The notes beneath the pieces were generated by a model. That model saw nothing but the letters and a program-made list of their open reading frames with translations. It did not search any database and was not told where the DNA came from. A stretch of 28,864 nt of DNA. Source: Glomus cerebriforme (taxonomy: Eukaryota > Glomeromycota > Glomeromycetes > Glomerales > Glomeraceae). Numbering within the stretch: position 1 is the first letter of the stretch; every line of letters begins with the position of its first letter. A program made the position numbers and the translations under genes. The stretch is taken from NCBI GenBank assembly GCA_003550305.1, contig QKYT01000461.1, positions 67,990 through 96,853 of the forward strand, read 5' to 3'. This document shows positions 9,077 to 19,662 of the stretch, piece after piece.

Positions 9077-10001
9077 TTATTGACTACTTTATTTATGAGC
9101 TCATGTAATACAAACACCCATCCATTAAAAGAGAAATTTAGATTCATTTTATGGACATAAACAAAGCTTTATAACTCAGGCAGAAACGGATGATGAAAAA
9201 GATGCCAAGAAGAAAAGATAGTAAAATAATATGAACATTTTTAATAACAGAACAAATAACATAATGGTAATGGTGAATGACAAAATCACTAAGAATTCAC
9301 TGTAGAAGCAGCGAAGTTTATCTACTATTTATTTACTATTAACAATTGCTCCTTCACAACCAATACTATAGAAATTTAAATGGAATACTATGTGAATTGA
9401 ATTGAAAGAGGAAGAAGGAAACTAAAGTGTTTGGGTTCTAGAGGGAGTGTGGCCGCAAGGGTGAAACTTAAAGAAATTGACAGAAGGGTACCACCATATG
9501 GAAAGGCATAGCAAAAAGAATAAGCTAACATACATTAAATTGATGAAATAAACATAAAAGGAGATTTAGAACAGGAAATTTTACAACTTTAGAGTTTATA
9601 TTAAAGTCCTAAAGTGACTCCAGGAAAATTTGAATTATGGACAAAAGGAGAAATAATAATAAATCAAAGTAAACAAATATAGAAGTAAATTGATAATAAA
9701 CAAATAGTCAAAATCATATGGTGTAAGATAAATAGAACATTATATGAAAAATTGGATGTATGGGTGGGATAAAGTACAACAAAGAAATAGGTATAATAAC
9801 AAAAAATCAGAATTAATCAATTAGTAATAGATATATGATAAATAAATACAAATAGTTATTATTTTAGAAGACATTCAGAATAGTTAAATATTTATTTTAG
9901 TTTATTATTTAGTAGGAGATATAATTTCACCAATTTTTACAATTTTTTTAAAAAAAAAATTTTTTTGACTTTAAATATTTATTTTTTTTGGATTTTGTAA
10001 T
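9077..10001. other. Purine-rich non-coding stretch holding an 18S rRNA relic
   Basis: This follows the monomer array and may be the body of the same element; the plus strand is markedly purine-rich to about 9850. No long reading frame is present in either direction. The 18S rRNA-like fragment at 9417-9505 lies inside. The last 100 bases are poly(A)/poly(T) runs next to the 10002-10205 element. Confidence 0.5.
9417..9505 (+). pseudogene. Fragment of nuclear 18S rRNA gene (relic)
   Basis: This stretch matches the universally conserved part of eukaryotic small-subunit rRNA that normally reads GGGAGTATGGTCGCAAGG, CTGAAACTTAAAGGAATT, GACGGAAGGGCACCACCA. Here the blocks are GGGAGTGTGGCCGCAAGG, GTGAAACTTAAAGAAATT and GACAGAAGGGTACCACCA. 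Against the eukaryotic consensus as I remember it, the 67 bases 9430-9496 show 8 differences, 7 of them transitions. The match continues more weakly upstream (AAACTAAAGTGTTTGGG against AAATCAAAGTCTTTGGG) and fades just after ACCACCA. The ACTTAAAG spelling fits the cytoplasmic, not the mitochondrial or bacterial, form. No other rRNA segment was found nearby, so it is an isolated dead fragment, not an rRNA gene. Confidence 0.85.
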
Positions 10002-10205
10002 TTATCGCCATGGCGGTTTATAGTAATTTTGTCGCCGGCGTGATATATAATGATGACAAATAGGATTTCACCATCAAAAAAAATCCTAAGTCCCCAGAGT
10101 ATTTAATAAAAATGGAGAAAGGTGGGCGTGACGAGACGTGATACTAAACCTAATCACCTAATTCCAGCCAAAATTATTGGCTGCGATAAAACGCCATGGC
10201 GATAA
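10002..10205. mobile_element. TIR element (MITE-like), 204 bp
   Basis: The left end TTATCGCCATGGCGGTTTA (10002-10020) and the reverse complement of the right end, TTATCGCCATGGCGTTTTA (10187-10205), match at 18 of 19 bases or close to it. Each contains the self-complementary core CGCCATGGCG. There is no coding capacity. Inside are GTCGCCGGCGTGA, a perfect AGCCAA/TTGGCT hairpin (about 10167-10183) and a block CCCCAGAGTATTTAATAAAA that resembles CTCCCAGATACTTAATAAAA in the 678-992 element. Flanks are poly(A)/poly(T) runs, so a target duplication cannot be read with confidence. Confidence 0.75.
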
Positions 10206-10818
10206 AAGATAATTTTCTATTTTTTTTTTATAATTTATAATAATAAACTTATTATAATTACTAAAATGAATAATTAATAAATAAAAACCAATATTAAATT
10301 GTTTAAAATATGAATATCAAATAATTATATCAGTAAGATTATATTATATACTTCTAATATATCGAAAAATAATTAGCAATATGGTAGTAGTATATTGGAA
10401 AAAATTTTTAAAGAAATGCATCAGTTTGCGATATAATAATAATCTTAATCCACCAATGAGATTTTTTATAAAGTGACTAAAATGGGAACAAAAATTTAGT
10501 ATACATTCAAAAGCTTGTTACTTCTCATATATATAATTAATTTTATATTAAATATACCTGATTTTGCTCGTTGTAATACTTTTTTATTATTTTAAAAACA
10601 GTCTGTATATTTCTCATTTTGATAAATTTATTAATTTTTCCGGTCTTTATTTCATCCAAATATTATAAGAATATCATGAGGACAAGAAAATAAATGCAAA
10701 AGTAAGTCAAATTTTTCTTCAGTTCTATATTGAATAGCAAGTTTTGCACGTATAGAAACAAAACAATTCTTTTTTTTAAAAAAAATATATATATATATAA
10801 TTTTAAATTTTTTTATAG
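10206..10818. other. AT-rich intergenic or intron before SPRY relic
   Basis: No gene was recognised. The right end, TTTTTTTATAG at 10808-10818, looks like a splice acceptor feeding the SPRY-like exon, so part of this stretch may be a former intron with an upstream exon I could not identify. Confidence 0.45.
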
Positions 10819-11323
10819 GCCAAATCACATCAATAAATGGTCAAGTATACTTCCATGTTATGGTTTAACGCAGAATTGGTTATATACTTTATTATTTGAT
10901 AATGGAAAAAAAAATGAGATATACATAACCAACAATGGATTAGCTGATTCAATTCTTAAAAAAGTTTCAGTCTGTAATGGAAAATTTATTTATCGAAAGA
11001 AATGGAATTTATAAATGGGATATTTTAATCAAAAATTGATCAATACTATTTATATTGGAATATATGGTATTGAAGACCAATTTGATAAACCTGGTGATTA
11101 AAAGTTTCAAGAATATGCTCTTGGTTCTTATGGTTATGTATATAATAAGAGAGATTATAAATTTAAAATAGGTGATGTTGTTAATGTTATTATTGATTAG
11201 AATGTTAACCTCTGTTGTTTTGGTGTTAATAATGATATTTCATTATTAATACATTCCAATAATTAAGATATTTTTGTAATTCCAAATGTTTGCATATCCA
11301 CCGAAACCATCCAATTGTTGTGA
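10819..11323 (+). pseudogene. SPRY/B30.2-like exon disabled by stop codons
   Basis: One frame reads from after a splice-acceptor-like site (ends 10818) to a TGA at 11321-11323 without any frameshift. It is interrupted by four stops: TAA 11012, TAA 11099, TAG 11198 and TAA 11264. The readable blocks include YIGIYGIEDQFDKPGD, EYALGSYGYVYNKR, KIGDVVNVIID, LCCFGVNNDI and VCISTETIQLL. The order of a Y-G strand, GD-V turn, C-F-VNN strand and terminal I-L strand resembles SPRY domains, which mediate protein binding (for example RanBPM-like proteins). The SPRY assignment is by pattern only and the fold could be another beta-sandwich. All four stops are one C-to-T change from Gln codons. Confidence 0.5.
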
Positions 11324-11741
11324 GCTGAATTACTACATGATCTATATCTGGTATGAGACATTTTAAATCTGTATGAAATATATCATCATAATGATACAAA
11401 TAATATGTAAATGTTACATCGAAATTTAGAAATTAATCTCACACTCTTTTATAAAACAGGGGATGGGTGATTCCCTTGTATTATATAAAAAAATGTTTTT
11501 TTCATGAATATTATGAGGTTATTTGGCAATTCTTTTCTTCTATAAGAGTCTTGGAATTGAATTGTCTTTAGAGAAAATCATGAAGAAAATGTTTTATAAT
11601 ATTAAATATTTGCGTAGTTTTCTCTTAGTCTGAAACGTCCGATGGTTTTCTACTTTGGCCCATAATAAGTAGGGGGTAGAGCTATGCGCCTTATGTATAG
11701 CATTTCCTTTAACATCATCTGGTGTTATCTGTGAAATTCAC
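11324..11741. other. Intergenic before repeat copy 2
   Basis: AT-rich with no supported gene. The last 100 bases (GTAGGGGGTAGAGCTATGCG region onward) may belong to the dispersed repeat, because the first copy is cut by the window edge and the true left border is unknown. Confidence 0.4.
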
Positions 11742-12489
11742 CCAGTTTTTACTGGGGAATGTATTATATATATTATTTGCAAATTAGAATTGTAACTGGA
11801 CGCGTAGGGTAGTAACTGGACAAGTAGATAGTAACTGAAAGGATTGTTATTTAGATTTTAATATTAATTTATTAAAAATTATTTGGGATTGGTTTGATTT
11901 TCAATCTGTTTTTTTTATTGATAAATTTCTTATTAACTTATTTTTTTTTGTTTCTCTAGACGATTGGATATATAAGGATGAGATGGAGCTTTTTAAAATT
12001 GACCTGCTGTAAATTAAAATCTGGTTTCTTATGAATCAATTCACTATAGATAATTATTAGAAGCTCACTTCACTAAATATCTAAAGTGAGTTTAAACATT
12101 TTTTGAGTTGCGAATGTATGGTGTTGACGTCCTCGTCGTGCAACTTGGGTGTTGATATTAATTAATACTTATTAATATTAATAGCGAACAAACACCAACT
12201 TTTTAATTTATTTAGCTAGTTAATTTAATTAATTTATCTGATAATGATTGGTTAATAAAAAAACTATTTGAGAAATTCCTTCTCTCTTTTTGTTCTAACT
12301 AAATAACAAATATGGCTAAACAACCGAACTTACTAGCTAATATCCCACAAAACTTGAGGCTGTTCCACCCACCATTCGAAATATTGGACTAATGGTACAC
12401 AGCAAGTGAGCAAGTGGTTAGTCTCATAATACCTGTTGACATTCTCCATCAGATTTAGTTAAAATATTTGTATTTTTTTCGTATTTTGC
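11742..12489. repeat. Dispersed repeat copy 2, direct orientation
   Basis: This is a direct repeat of 1-652, offset by 11,741 bp. It opens with CCCAGT-TTTT-ACTGGG, a perfect hairpin (11741-11756). It keeps about 80 bp missing from copy 1 and has an 8-bp tandem duplication AGCAAGTG (about 12401-12416) absent from copy 1. It has the same 27-codon frame at 12312-12392, encoding MAKQPNLLANIPQNLR and ten further residues before TAA at the same position. Several amino-acid changes separate the two small frames, so length is kept but sequence is not strictly conserved. Homology ends at GTATTTTGC. Confidence 0.88.
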
Positions 12490-12728
12490 AGATTCACTTT
12501 GGACACGATAGTGTATAATCTGGAGTTTTTACCACTATAAACAACGAATTATTAGATTAACTAGAAATAGATATTCTAGTAGAAAAGGACTTATTAAATT
12601 TGGAATTTTGATTAAAACTTAGTTTAGTCAAAAATAGATATACAGTATAATCACAAAAAAAAAAAATTTTTTTTTTATTTCAAATTTTCAATACACTGAT
12701 AACAATTTTCACAAAAAAAAACAAACAT

Positions 12729-14606
12729 TTAATAATTCTTAACTCTTGGTAATAATCTAATAAGAATATCATTCTTTGACATAATAGCAAATCTTTCTAC
12801 TTTTATAATATCTTTCAACTCCATAGCCAATTCTACATTAAATTTTTGTACAATCAAACAAATAACCATTTTAATATCTGACATTGCAAGTCTTTCCCCT
12901 GGACATATTCTTGCTCCAAAACCAAAAGGACAGTAAGTATTTGGTTTGATATTTTTAATTTTATCAGATGAGAAACGTGTTGGATCAAATTTTTCTGGTT
13001 GCGGATGAAAATCAGGATTTTCATTATATAAAGGATTTGCATAAAGAATAGTTGTATTTGCTGGAATTGTAATATTTTTAGATTCAACCATTGTTGGAAG
13101 CGTGGTTTCAGATTTTATTAATCTAGCGCAAAAACTTCCTGGTGGATGAACTCTTAAAGATTCCTTAACTACTTGAGTTAAATATTCCATCTTGGAAAGG
13201 TCTATTATTGTAATCTCGATTATTAAATTTGAGCGAGATATATATGTTTAATTATAATATAAATTTATTCATACCGTCAAAAGTAGGTAAGCGACCTCCC
13301 AATGTTTTGTCAATTTCTTCTTGGAGTTTTATCTGAACATCATTATTTTGTGATAAAGCCAAGAGAGTATAAGGGATTATAATACCAGTTGAATGATACC
13401 CGGCCATTATAAAAGCACTAAGATTACTTATAATCTGTAATTTTAAAAATAAATAAATATAAAAAAAAATAAAATATAAAAAAAATGAGATTTTAAAAAA
13501 AATAAATAATTTACAGCTTCATCAGTAAAAGGTTTTTCGGTAATTGGATCATTTTCTGATATTAAAATATCAAATAAATCCTTCTCTTTAATTTTCTCTG
13601 CATCATTTATTTCGAGAAGTTTCTTTCTTCTTTGATCAATTAATTTACCAGTCAACGAATGCAAATAATCGATAGCTTGTTGGAGTTCTTCTTCACATAA
13701 AGTATCTAAAATACCATATTGTTTATCATATAGACTACTTAACGCGATATCGTAAGATTTCCTATAGGATTTTGCATCAAGATCTTTCGGATCATCTATG
13801 CTAAAATTCAAAGAATCTTAATAATCATATACACATCATGGAGCAAAAGATATGGAATTATAAACATACCTAATTACAGCCTCAAGGATAATTCTAAGAG
13901 CAAGTTCAAGACATTCCTCTTGCATTTTAATAACCGAATCTTTATCATTCATAATCAACTTTTCCCATCTTTCAATAAATTCCACACCAATATTTCTCAA
14001 ACTTTGATATTTTGCAACAATAACTATAAATTAAAAAATAAAAAAGATCATTAAATAAATCATTAAAAAAATTCAAATTATGAAACAAAAAAATAATAAA
14101 TTACCATCATGACCTAGAGCAGGTTGGATCAATTTTCTAAAACTAGCAGCTCTATTAGCATCAAGAATTTGTATATTATCAACTCCAAGAAAGGGTTCCA
14201 AGAATTTAAATAAGTCGATAGGACGATCACCAATTGACAAAATAGCTTTTATGACAATCGGATCGACAATCGAAATAGTATTAGGAGGTAATTTTGATGA
14301 TAAGACATGAGCACCTTGATTTGCATGAAGTTTACGAAGATATGGAATAAATCCACCACATGAAGAAATATCAAAATTTTCATCATCTTTAGTAAAAGAA
14401 TTTTCTTCAATGATAGTGTTAACGTTATTTTCGTGAATAATATTAGTTCGTTTTGGTGTAACTTTCGAAAAGGAAGTAAAATGTTTACATTTTATATACA
14501 AATAATAAAGTGATGGAAAGATAAGACATAATACTGTTACAATCAAAATTCGATTATAACAATCTAATAAATTATATTCGAGAATTTTATTAATGTAATC
14601 AATCAT
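12729..14606 (-). CDS. Cytochrome P450 monooxygenase, five exons, 524 aa
   Basis: P450s are haem-thiolate monooxygenases, ER-anchored in fungi; the substrate is not predictable here. Exons on the minus strand are 14606-14105, 14023-13870, 13800-13515, 13434-13275 and 13201-12729. All introns are GT-AG (81, 69, 80 and 73 nt) and the exons join in one frame of 524 codons plus TAA, a normal P450 length. Residues about 17-38 (ILIVTVLCLIFPSLYYLY) are a membrane anchor. The K-helix ExxR is ESLR (381-384), followed by HPP; FDPTRF (439-444) is the PERF-type motif; the haem loop FGFGARICPG (460-469) has the Cys ligand at 467. The I-helix reads AGYHST (325-330), where the usual acidic residue is His and the following Thr is Ser. 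A plausible polyadenylation signal is AATAAA on the minus strand at 12679-12674. It diverges from the BTB-TLDc gene across a 1.06-kb gap. Confidence 0.93.
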
Positions 14607-15665
14607 TATTATAGACTTGAACGAAAAAGTTAGTAAGAAGAATAATTTTGAAAATAGGACGCTTTAGGAATTTTTATTGTAAATTTGTATTCATGACATA
14701 ATTGAAATCCAAGTTGGGGCTGACTCACGAGCTTATTGCAGTTTTGTGTAACAATATTGCAAATAGTTTTTTATCATTATATTTATAGATTCTTGTTCGA
14801 TTTTAACGTTCATACTATTTATTTATTTATAAACTTTTTTAGATTTTCTCGTTTCCTTAGTATAAACTTGTATTAAAGTTTAAGATTGAACGATGAAAAA
14901 TTTTATCGCTTTATTTGTATATTATTTATAAAAAAATCTTACATAATGAATTAATGGCATATGGATAAATAAATAATTCGTGAAATCGTAACCTATTCTC
15001 TTTTCATCCCAATGAATATATACCAAGTTTAATAACATTATTACGAATTAGATGACCAATCGACGTTACACTGGTGTAGTACTTAGTAAATCAAATTAAT
15101 TATATTTGTTATTGTTAGAATAATGATAATACAGATATATTTATCTTGTGGGATAGATCACTATAATAAGAAAAACAGCTTTGGACAAATAAATGTTTTT
15201 TAAAAAAATATTTGATACTTTTATATTTACGGATAACAATAATTATATATATATATTTTTTAAAAAAAAATTTGTTCGCAACTTTATTTTCCAACTTTGG
15301 TTATTCTTGAATACGACATGGAAATACGAATCAAAAATGACTGATGACAGTAAAAATTAGTTGAAAGGAAAAATTTTTATAAACTGTTTTTAGAAAACGA
15401 AACAAAACAAAGTACAGTACTTTAAAAAAAAAAAAAAAAGTCTCAAGATTTACAAAATCCTAAAGCAAACTCAAAATCAAATATAAAAGGAAAGCAATAA
15501 ATTAAGGTGATACATTTTACGAGATTTTATTGGTTGCCAAAAATAGAAAATGGCTTATCAAAAAAAACACGACTTTCCTGATTGCGCCCATTTCAGATTT
15601 TCATTTTTCTTGTTTCTCTTTCCTCTCATTTCTTTTTCATTTTGAAATATAACAACTTAATAATC
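14607..15665. other. Divergent promoter region between P450 and BTB-TLDc genes
   Basis: This AT-rich gap separates two start codons that face away from each other, so both core promoters should lie here. No gene relic was recognised. There is an ATTGG (inverted CCAAT) at about 15528, some 135 bases before the BTB-TLDc start, and long A and T runs (for example 15423-15439). Whether the gap is a shared bidirectional promoter cannot be told from sequence. Confidence 0.5.
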
Positions 15666-17147
15666 ATGACTGATAATAAATTTTTATCAAAATTATCAAA
15701 AAATTTACTCGAAATTTTAACCGATGAAGAATTTTATGATGTTATTATTGAAGTTGGTAATGATCCTTATGTAAAAATATTTCGTGCTCATATGGTCATT
15801 TTAAATTATCGTTCTCCTTATTTACGAAGAATTTTATCAACTAATAAAAAGAAAAATGATGAAACTTTAACACATATTAAATTTCCAAATATTTTACCTG
15901 AAACTTTTCAAATAATTTTAAAGTATGAAAGAATTTATTTAATTTTGTTTATAATTTCTTTTTAAAAATTTTTATAAACGTTTTATTTTTATTCTAGGTA
16001 TATTTATGGGGGAAGACTTTCTTTAGAGGATTATAATACATCAGATATCATTAATATTTTGGTTGCTGCTGATAAACTTAGTCTTCAAGAATTAATCCCT
16101 TATTTACAATCCTTTTTGATTGAAAATAAACCAAATTGGTTGGCACAAAATTTTAATATAATATATCAAACAAGCTCTGAAAATGATGCTTTCTTGGAAC
16201 TTCAAAAATTTTGTAATGAATTGATATCTAAACAACCAGAAAAGATATTTGAATCACAAAATTTTTCTTTAATTCCGGAAAATCTTTTGGTCAAACTCAT
16301 TCAAAATGATAACCTTCAACTAAACGTAATTCAAATTTGGGAGCACGTGCTTAAATGGGGACTTTCTCAAAATCCTGAACTTCCTTCTGATCTTACAAAC
16401 TTTTCAAAGAATGATTTCATTTCTTTAAGGAATACATTACAAAATTGTATTCCTTTTATTAAATTTTTTGAATTATCTGCTAAAGAATTTTTGGAGAAAG
16501 TATTACCTTATAAGAAAGCTTTCCCGAAGGACTTGTATAAATCGTTATTAAAAACTTTTTTGGATCATAATTTTACTCCAATTACACCTCAAATTACTAG
16601 AAATCCTAGTTCAAGAAGCATTGATTCAAAAATTATTTCGAATCAACATGTTGAATTAATTTCAAATTGGATTGATCATACCTCAATAACTTCAAAATCA
16701 ATTTCTTTATATAAATTCAAATTATTATTTCGTAGATCTCGTGATGGATTAACGCCTAGTAAATTTCATGAAATTTGTGACGGTCAATCTCCTACCGTAA
16801 CAATCATTAAAGTGAAGGATAGTAAAGAAATTCTTGGAGGGTATAATCCGATTAAATGGAAATCTGAAAAGTTTAGTGCTACTAAGGGTAGTTTTATATT
16901 CTCGTTTAAAAATATTGATGATTTTATTGAAAATCATATTTTGAGTCGTGTAATGAGTGAAAAACATGCTATATATAATAATTCTGATTATGGTCCATCC
17001 TTTGGTTTTACTGATCTCGCTTTATATGGTGATAATTTTTATAATAATAGTTATTGTAGGATACATTCTTACGAAAAACCTATCAGAGAAACTGATGATA
17101 GATTTTCTGTAGAAGAATATGAAGTATTTCAAATTATTAGAGATTAA
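15666..17147 (+). CDS. BTB-BACK-TLDc protein, two exons, 468 aa
   Basis: BTB proteins with a BACK region usually act as substrate adaptors for cullin-3 ubiquitin ligases; the TLDc domain is linked to oxidative-stress protection and V-ATPase binding in other eukaryotes. The role here is inferred. Exon 1 is 15666-15922 and exon 2 is 15998-17147, with a 75-nt GT-AG intron splitting the Lys codon of IILK|YIYGG. The start is the ATG at 15666; an upstream in-frame TTG at 15582 is not a likely start. BTB covers about residues 20-120 (FYDVIIEVG, FRAHMVILNYRSPYLRRIL, LVAADKLSLQEL). BACK covers about 135-265 (IWEHVLKWGLSQNPELPS, NTLQNCIPFIKF), and TLDc about 295 to the end (FRRSRDGLTPSKFHEICDG, ILGGYNPIKW, GPSFGFTDLALY). 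The protein ends 14 residues after SVEEYEVFQ-like TLDc C-terminus without extension. AATAAA occurs at 17255-17260. Intact. Confidence 0.9.
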
Positions 17148-17940
17148 TATATAATTTTATTTTAATTTTAATTTTTTGAAGTAATTTGTATTAAACATAA
17201 TGAGATTAAAATCTTAATAATAAACATTGAAATTGTTTTTCAATTTTATAATGGAATAAAAGTGGTATTTAGTAATTATGATATGTGTATTTGCTTTAAC
17301 AATATCGTAAATATTAAATTATTAGATTTATTATATGATTTATAATGTCATTTATAATCTTAATTCCAGCCGTTACTAATAAGAGTTTAAATGTTTAAGA
17401 AACATGTCGAGTATAATGAAATTTTATGATATTACGCAAATCATAGACATCCGACAGATTCTTAAAATACAATAATGTTTTCAGGTTTGTCCAACATTTA
17501 CGTCTAATTTTCAATGTGCTGTGTCATTTTTTTAAAAAAATTATTTTTAACCATTATAAATCCAATATCATTTATTAATTTTTTTTTTAATAAATAAATA
17601 AGAAAAATATTTTACAATGATAAGAAAAATAAATAAATATTTTCTAATATTAATAAAATTATAGTTTAATCTGAAATATTTCATGTTCTTCTATAAAAAT
17701 CTATTTCGAAGATTTTCTAATCTTTTTTTTTATAAAATTCTTTAATAGGATGAGGCGAGGCAATTTATTGCGGCACTCGTATACGAGAAGGAATTTAATA
17801 ATTGCATTTGTATTTAAATAATTTGAGTTATTATTTTCCTTTTTTTTTTGAATAATAATAATTGTTGGGTTGACAATTTTAATTTATTACGAATAAATTT
17901 TAAAGCTTTATAAAGATAGAGTTTATATCAATAACTACTA
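17148..17940. other. Convergent intergenic spacer
   Basis: This holds the 3' flank of the BTB-TLDc gene and the spacer to a minus-strand TLDc relic. A 23-base exact word, ACAGATTCTTAAAATACAAT followed by AAT, occurs at 17454-17476 and again at 20963-20985. The rest is AT-rich without recognisable content. Confidence 0.5.
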
Positions 17941-18620
17941 GTATTCAATATTGTAAGGTCGCCATCACCAAATGATGGACTGCAAACTCTTCATCCTTTA
18001 CTCGACTCAAAAATGTGATTCCAATTCCATAAAAGAAACTATCTCTAGTAACGCCAATATCACTAATAGAATTCCATGAAATTGGATTATATTCTCCAAG
18101 AATTTCGACACTATCTCTCACTTTAATAATTGTTATAGTTATGAGATTGATTATCACAAATTTCATAGAATTTTTCAGGCTCAAATCCATCACGAGATCC
18201 ACGAAGAGTTAATTTAAATTCATATGAATCTTAATCTTTGTCTATAATAACTAATCTATCAATCCATTTGGAGAGTAATTCAGCATGTTGATTTGTAATA
18301 ATTTCTGAATCAATACTCTTAATAGAATTAATTTCTTTGATTGACTACGATTCTGACTTCTTACTTGATTTATAATCGTCATCCAAAAAGCATTTTAATT
18401 AAATTTTATTGTAATTCTTCGGGTATAACCTTTTATATGGGTACATTTACTTAAAAATTCTTTAGCTGTAAATTTCCATAAATTTAATAAAAGGAATACA
18501 TTGTCCCAAAGTATTCTTTAAAGTATTAAAATCATTATCTGAATAACTTGAAGAATCCAAGAAAGTTCAGGGTTTTGAGCAATATCCCATCAGTATCGTA
18601 CTGATGATAAAAAAATCAGG
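17941..18620 (-). pseudogene. BACK-TLDc relic of a BTB/TLDc gene
   Basis: Minus-strand blocks match the intact BTB-BACK-TLDc protein of this window in order: DIAQNPELS and NTLGQCIPFIKF-like (BACK, about 18480-18590), INSIKSIDSEIITNQHAELL, EFKLTLRGSRDGFEPEKF and YEICDNQS, then KVRDSVEILGEYNPISWNS, TFLSRVKDEEFAVHH and PSFGDGDLTILN at the TLDc C-terminus. They lie in several frames, with a stop at about 18228 and frameshifts near 18130 and 17970. The N-terminal BTB part is not found upstream on this strand. It is a dead, 5'-truncated copy. Confidence 0.85.
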
Positions 18621-19287
18621 CGTTAAATTTCTTAAAATAAGGCGGACTGGAATGTTCTGAAAATGAATCGTAATGGTAAGTATGATCGGAAATATTGCTT
18701 GTTTTTTTCACCTCAGTTGCTAATTTTCCGAATTTATGCTGTAGGTTCAAAATTACTTAATCTCGGTGAACTTATCTTGTGGGAAATAATCTTTTACATA
18801 GTCTGTGCGGTTATAGATAGACAAAAATTCTGTAGATGTGCGGGAAAATTTATTTCGGAAATCTAGTGTAGTAAAAGTGTGTGGTGTGAGAATCTTGTAT
18901 TTAGTAGCGATAGAAACAAATTAGCTATAGATATTTTTCGAAAGTGTGAGAGAGCAAAGAAATAACTTGATGCTGGGACTCGCATTAAATGGCCTAGGAT
19001 CCGGTTACTCCCTCCCTCTTTGATAACATCATATGTTTCTCTTGTTTCTCTAGCATTTTGCTATTTAAAATAAATCAATAAAGTTTCGGATTTATTATAT
19101 TTTTAATATGTATAACATAAAAAAAATTTATGTATTGGATGAGTCTGATATTATAATAAGATATTAACTCAAATTTTAATAATCATTTCTCAAGGTAATT
19201 GATAATATCAGATATATCAGTAAGAAAATCACTTACAAAACGCGTTCTCATAATAATCAATAAGCTAAATTGATTATAAGTTATATA
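18621..19287. other. Intergenic spacer
   Basis: No gene is supported. The 67-codon frame at 18663-18866 starts with ATG but shows no family resemblance and is hydrophobic by composition only. The stretch ends at a TA that abuts the 19288 element. Confidence 0.45.
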
Positions 19288-19433
19288 CAGTGTTACAAAA
19301 AAAACCGGAAAATCATTCAAAGACATATTATGAGCTAATTATAAAAAATTATTGTTTTTTGATAATATACAGATTAGTGTGATCATCATGATGCAGTGAC
19401 CAATTTTTTAATTCGGTTTTTTTTTTGTCACGT
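19288..19433. mobile_element. Tc1/mariner-like TIR remnant (MITE), 146 bp
   Basis: The left end CAGTGTTACAAAAAAAACCG (19288-19307) and the reverse complement of the right end, ACGTGACAAAAAAAAAACCG, are imperfect inverted repeats, flanked by TA on both sides (19286-19287 and 19434-19435). A CAGTG start next to TA is typical of Tc1/mariner-type elements. There is no coding capacity. The right terminal bases have diverged from CAGTG. Confidence 0.6.
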
Positions 19434-19662
19434 TAAATCATATATAAACCTCCATAAATCATTTTAATGGAGTTTCTCCTTTTCTCAATGAATTTTATTT
19501 TATTTTTCATATTTACTCTCTCCTAGCTAAAACAAAGATAAATTATTTTGAATTTTTCGACAAATACAAAGACATGATCCAGATGCCTTACCTGCGCAAA
19601 TAAACGAAGCTTTCAAAATTAGCAGTAAGTTGAGCTGTATTATTTACTCGCTCACCTCACTA

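Noticed and set aside
1..12489. The direct repeats as LTRs of one 12-kb retrotransposon
   Set aside because: No gag-pol, integrase or reverse transcriptase lies between them; the interval holds a host Sel1 gene, a Helitron on the minus strand and other relics.
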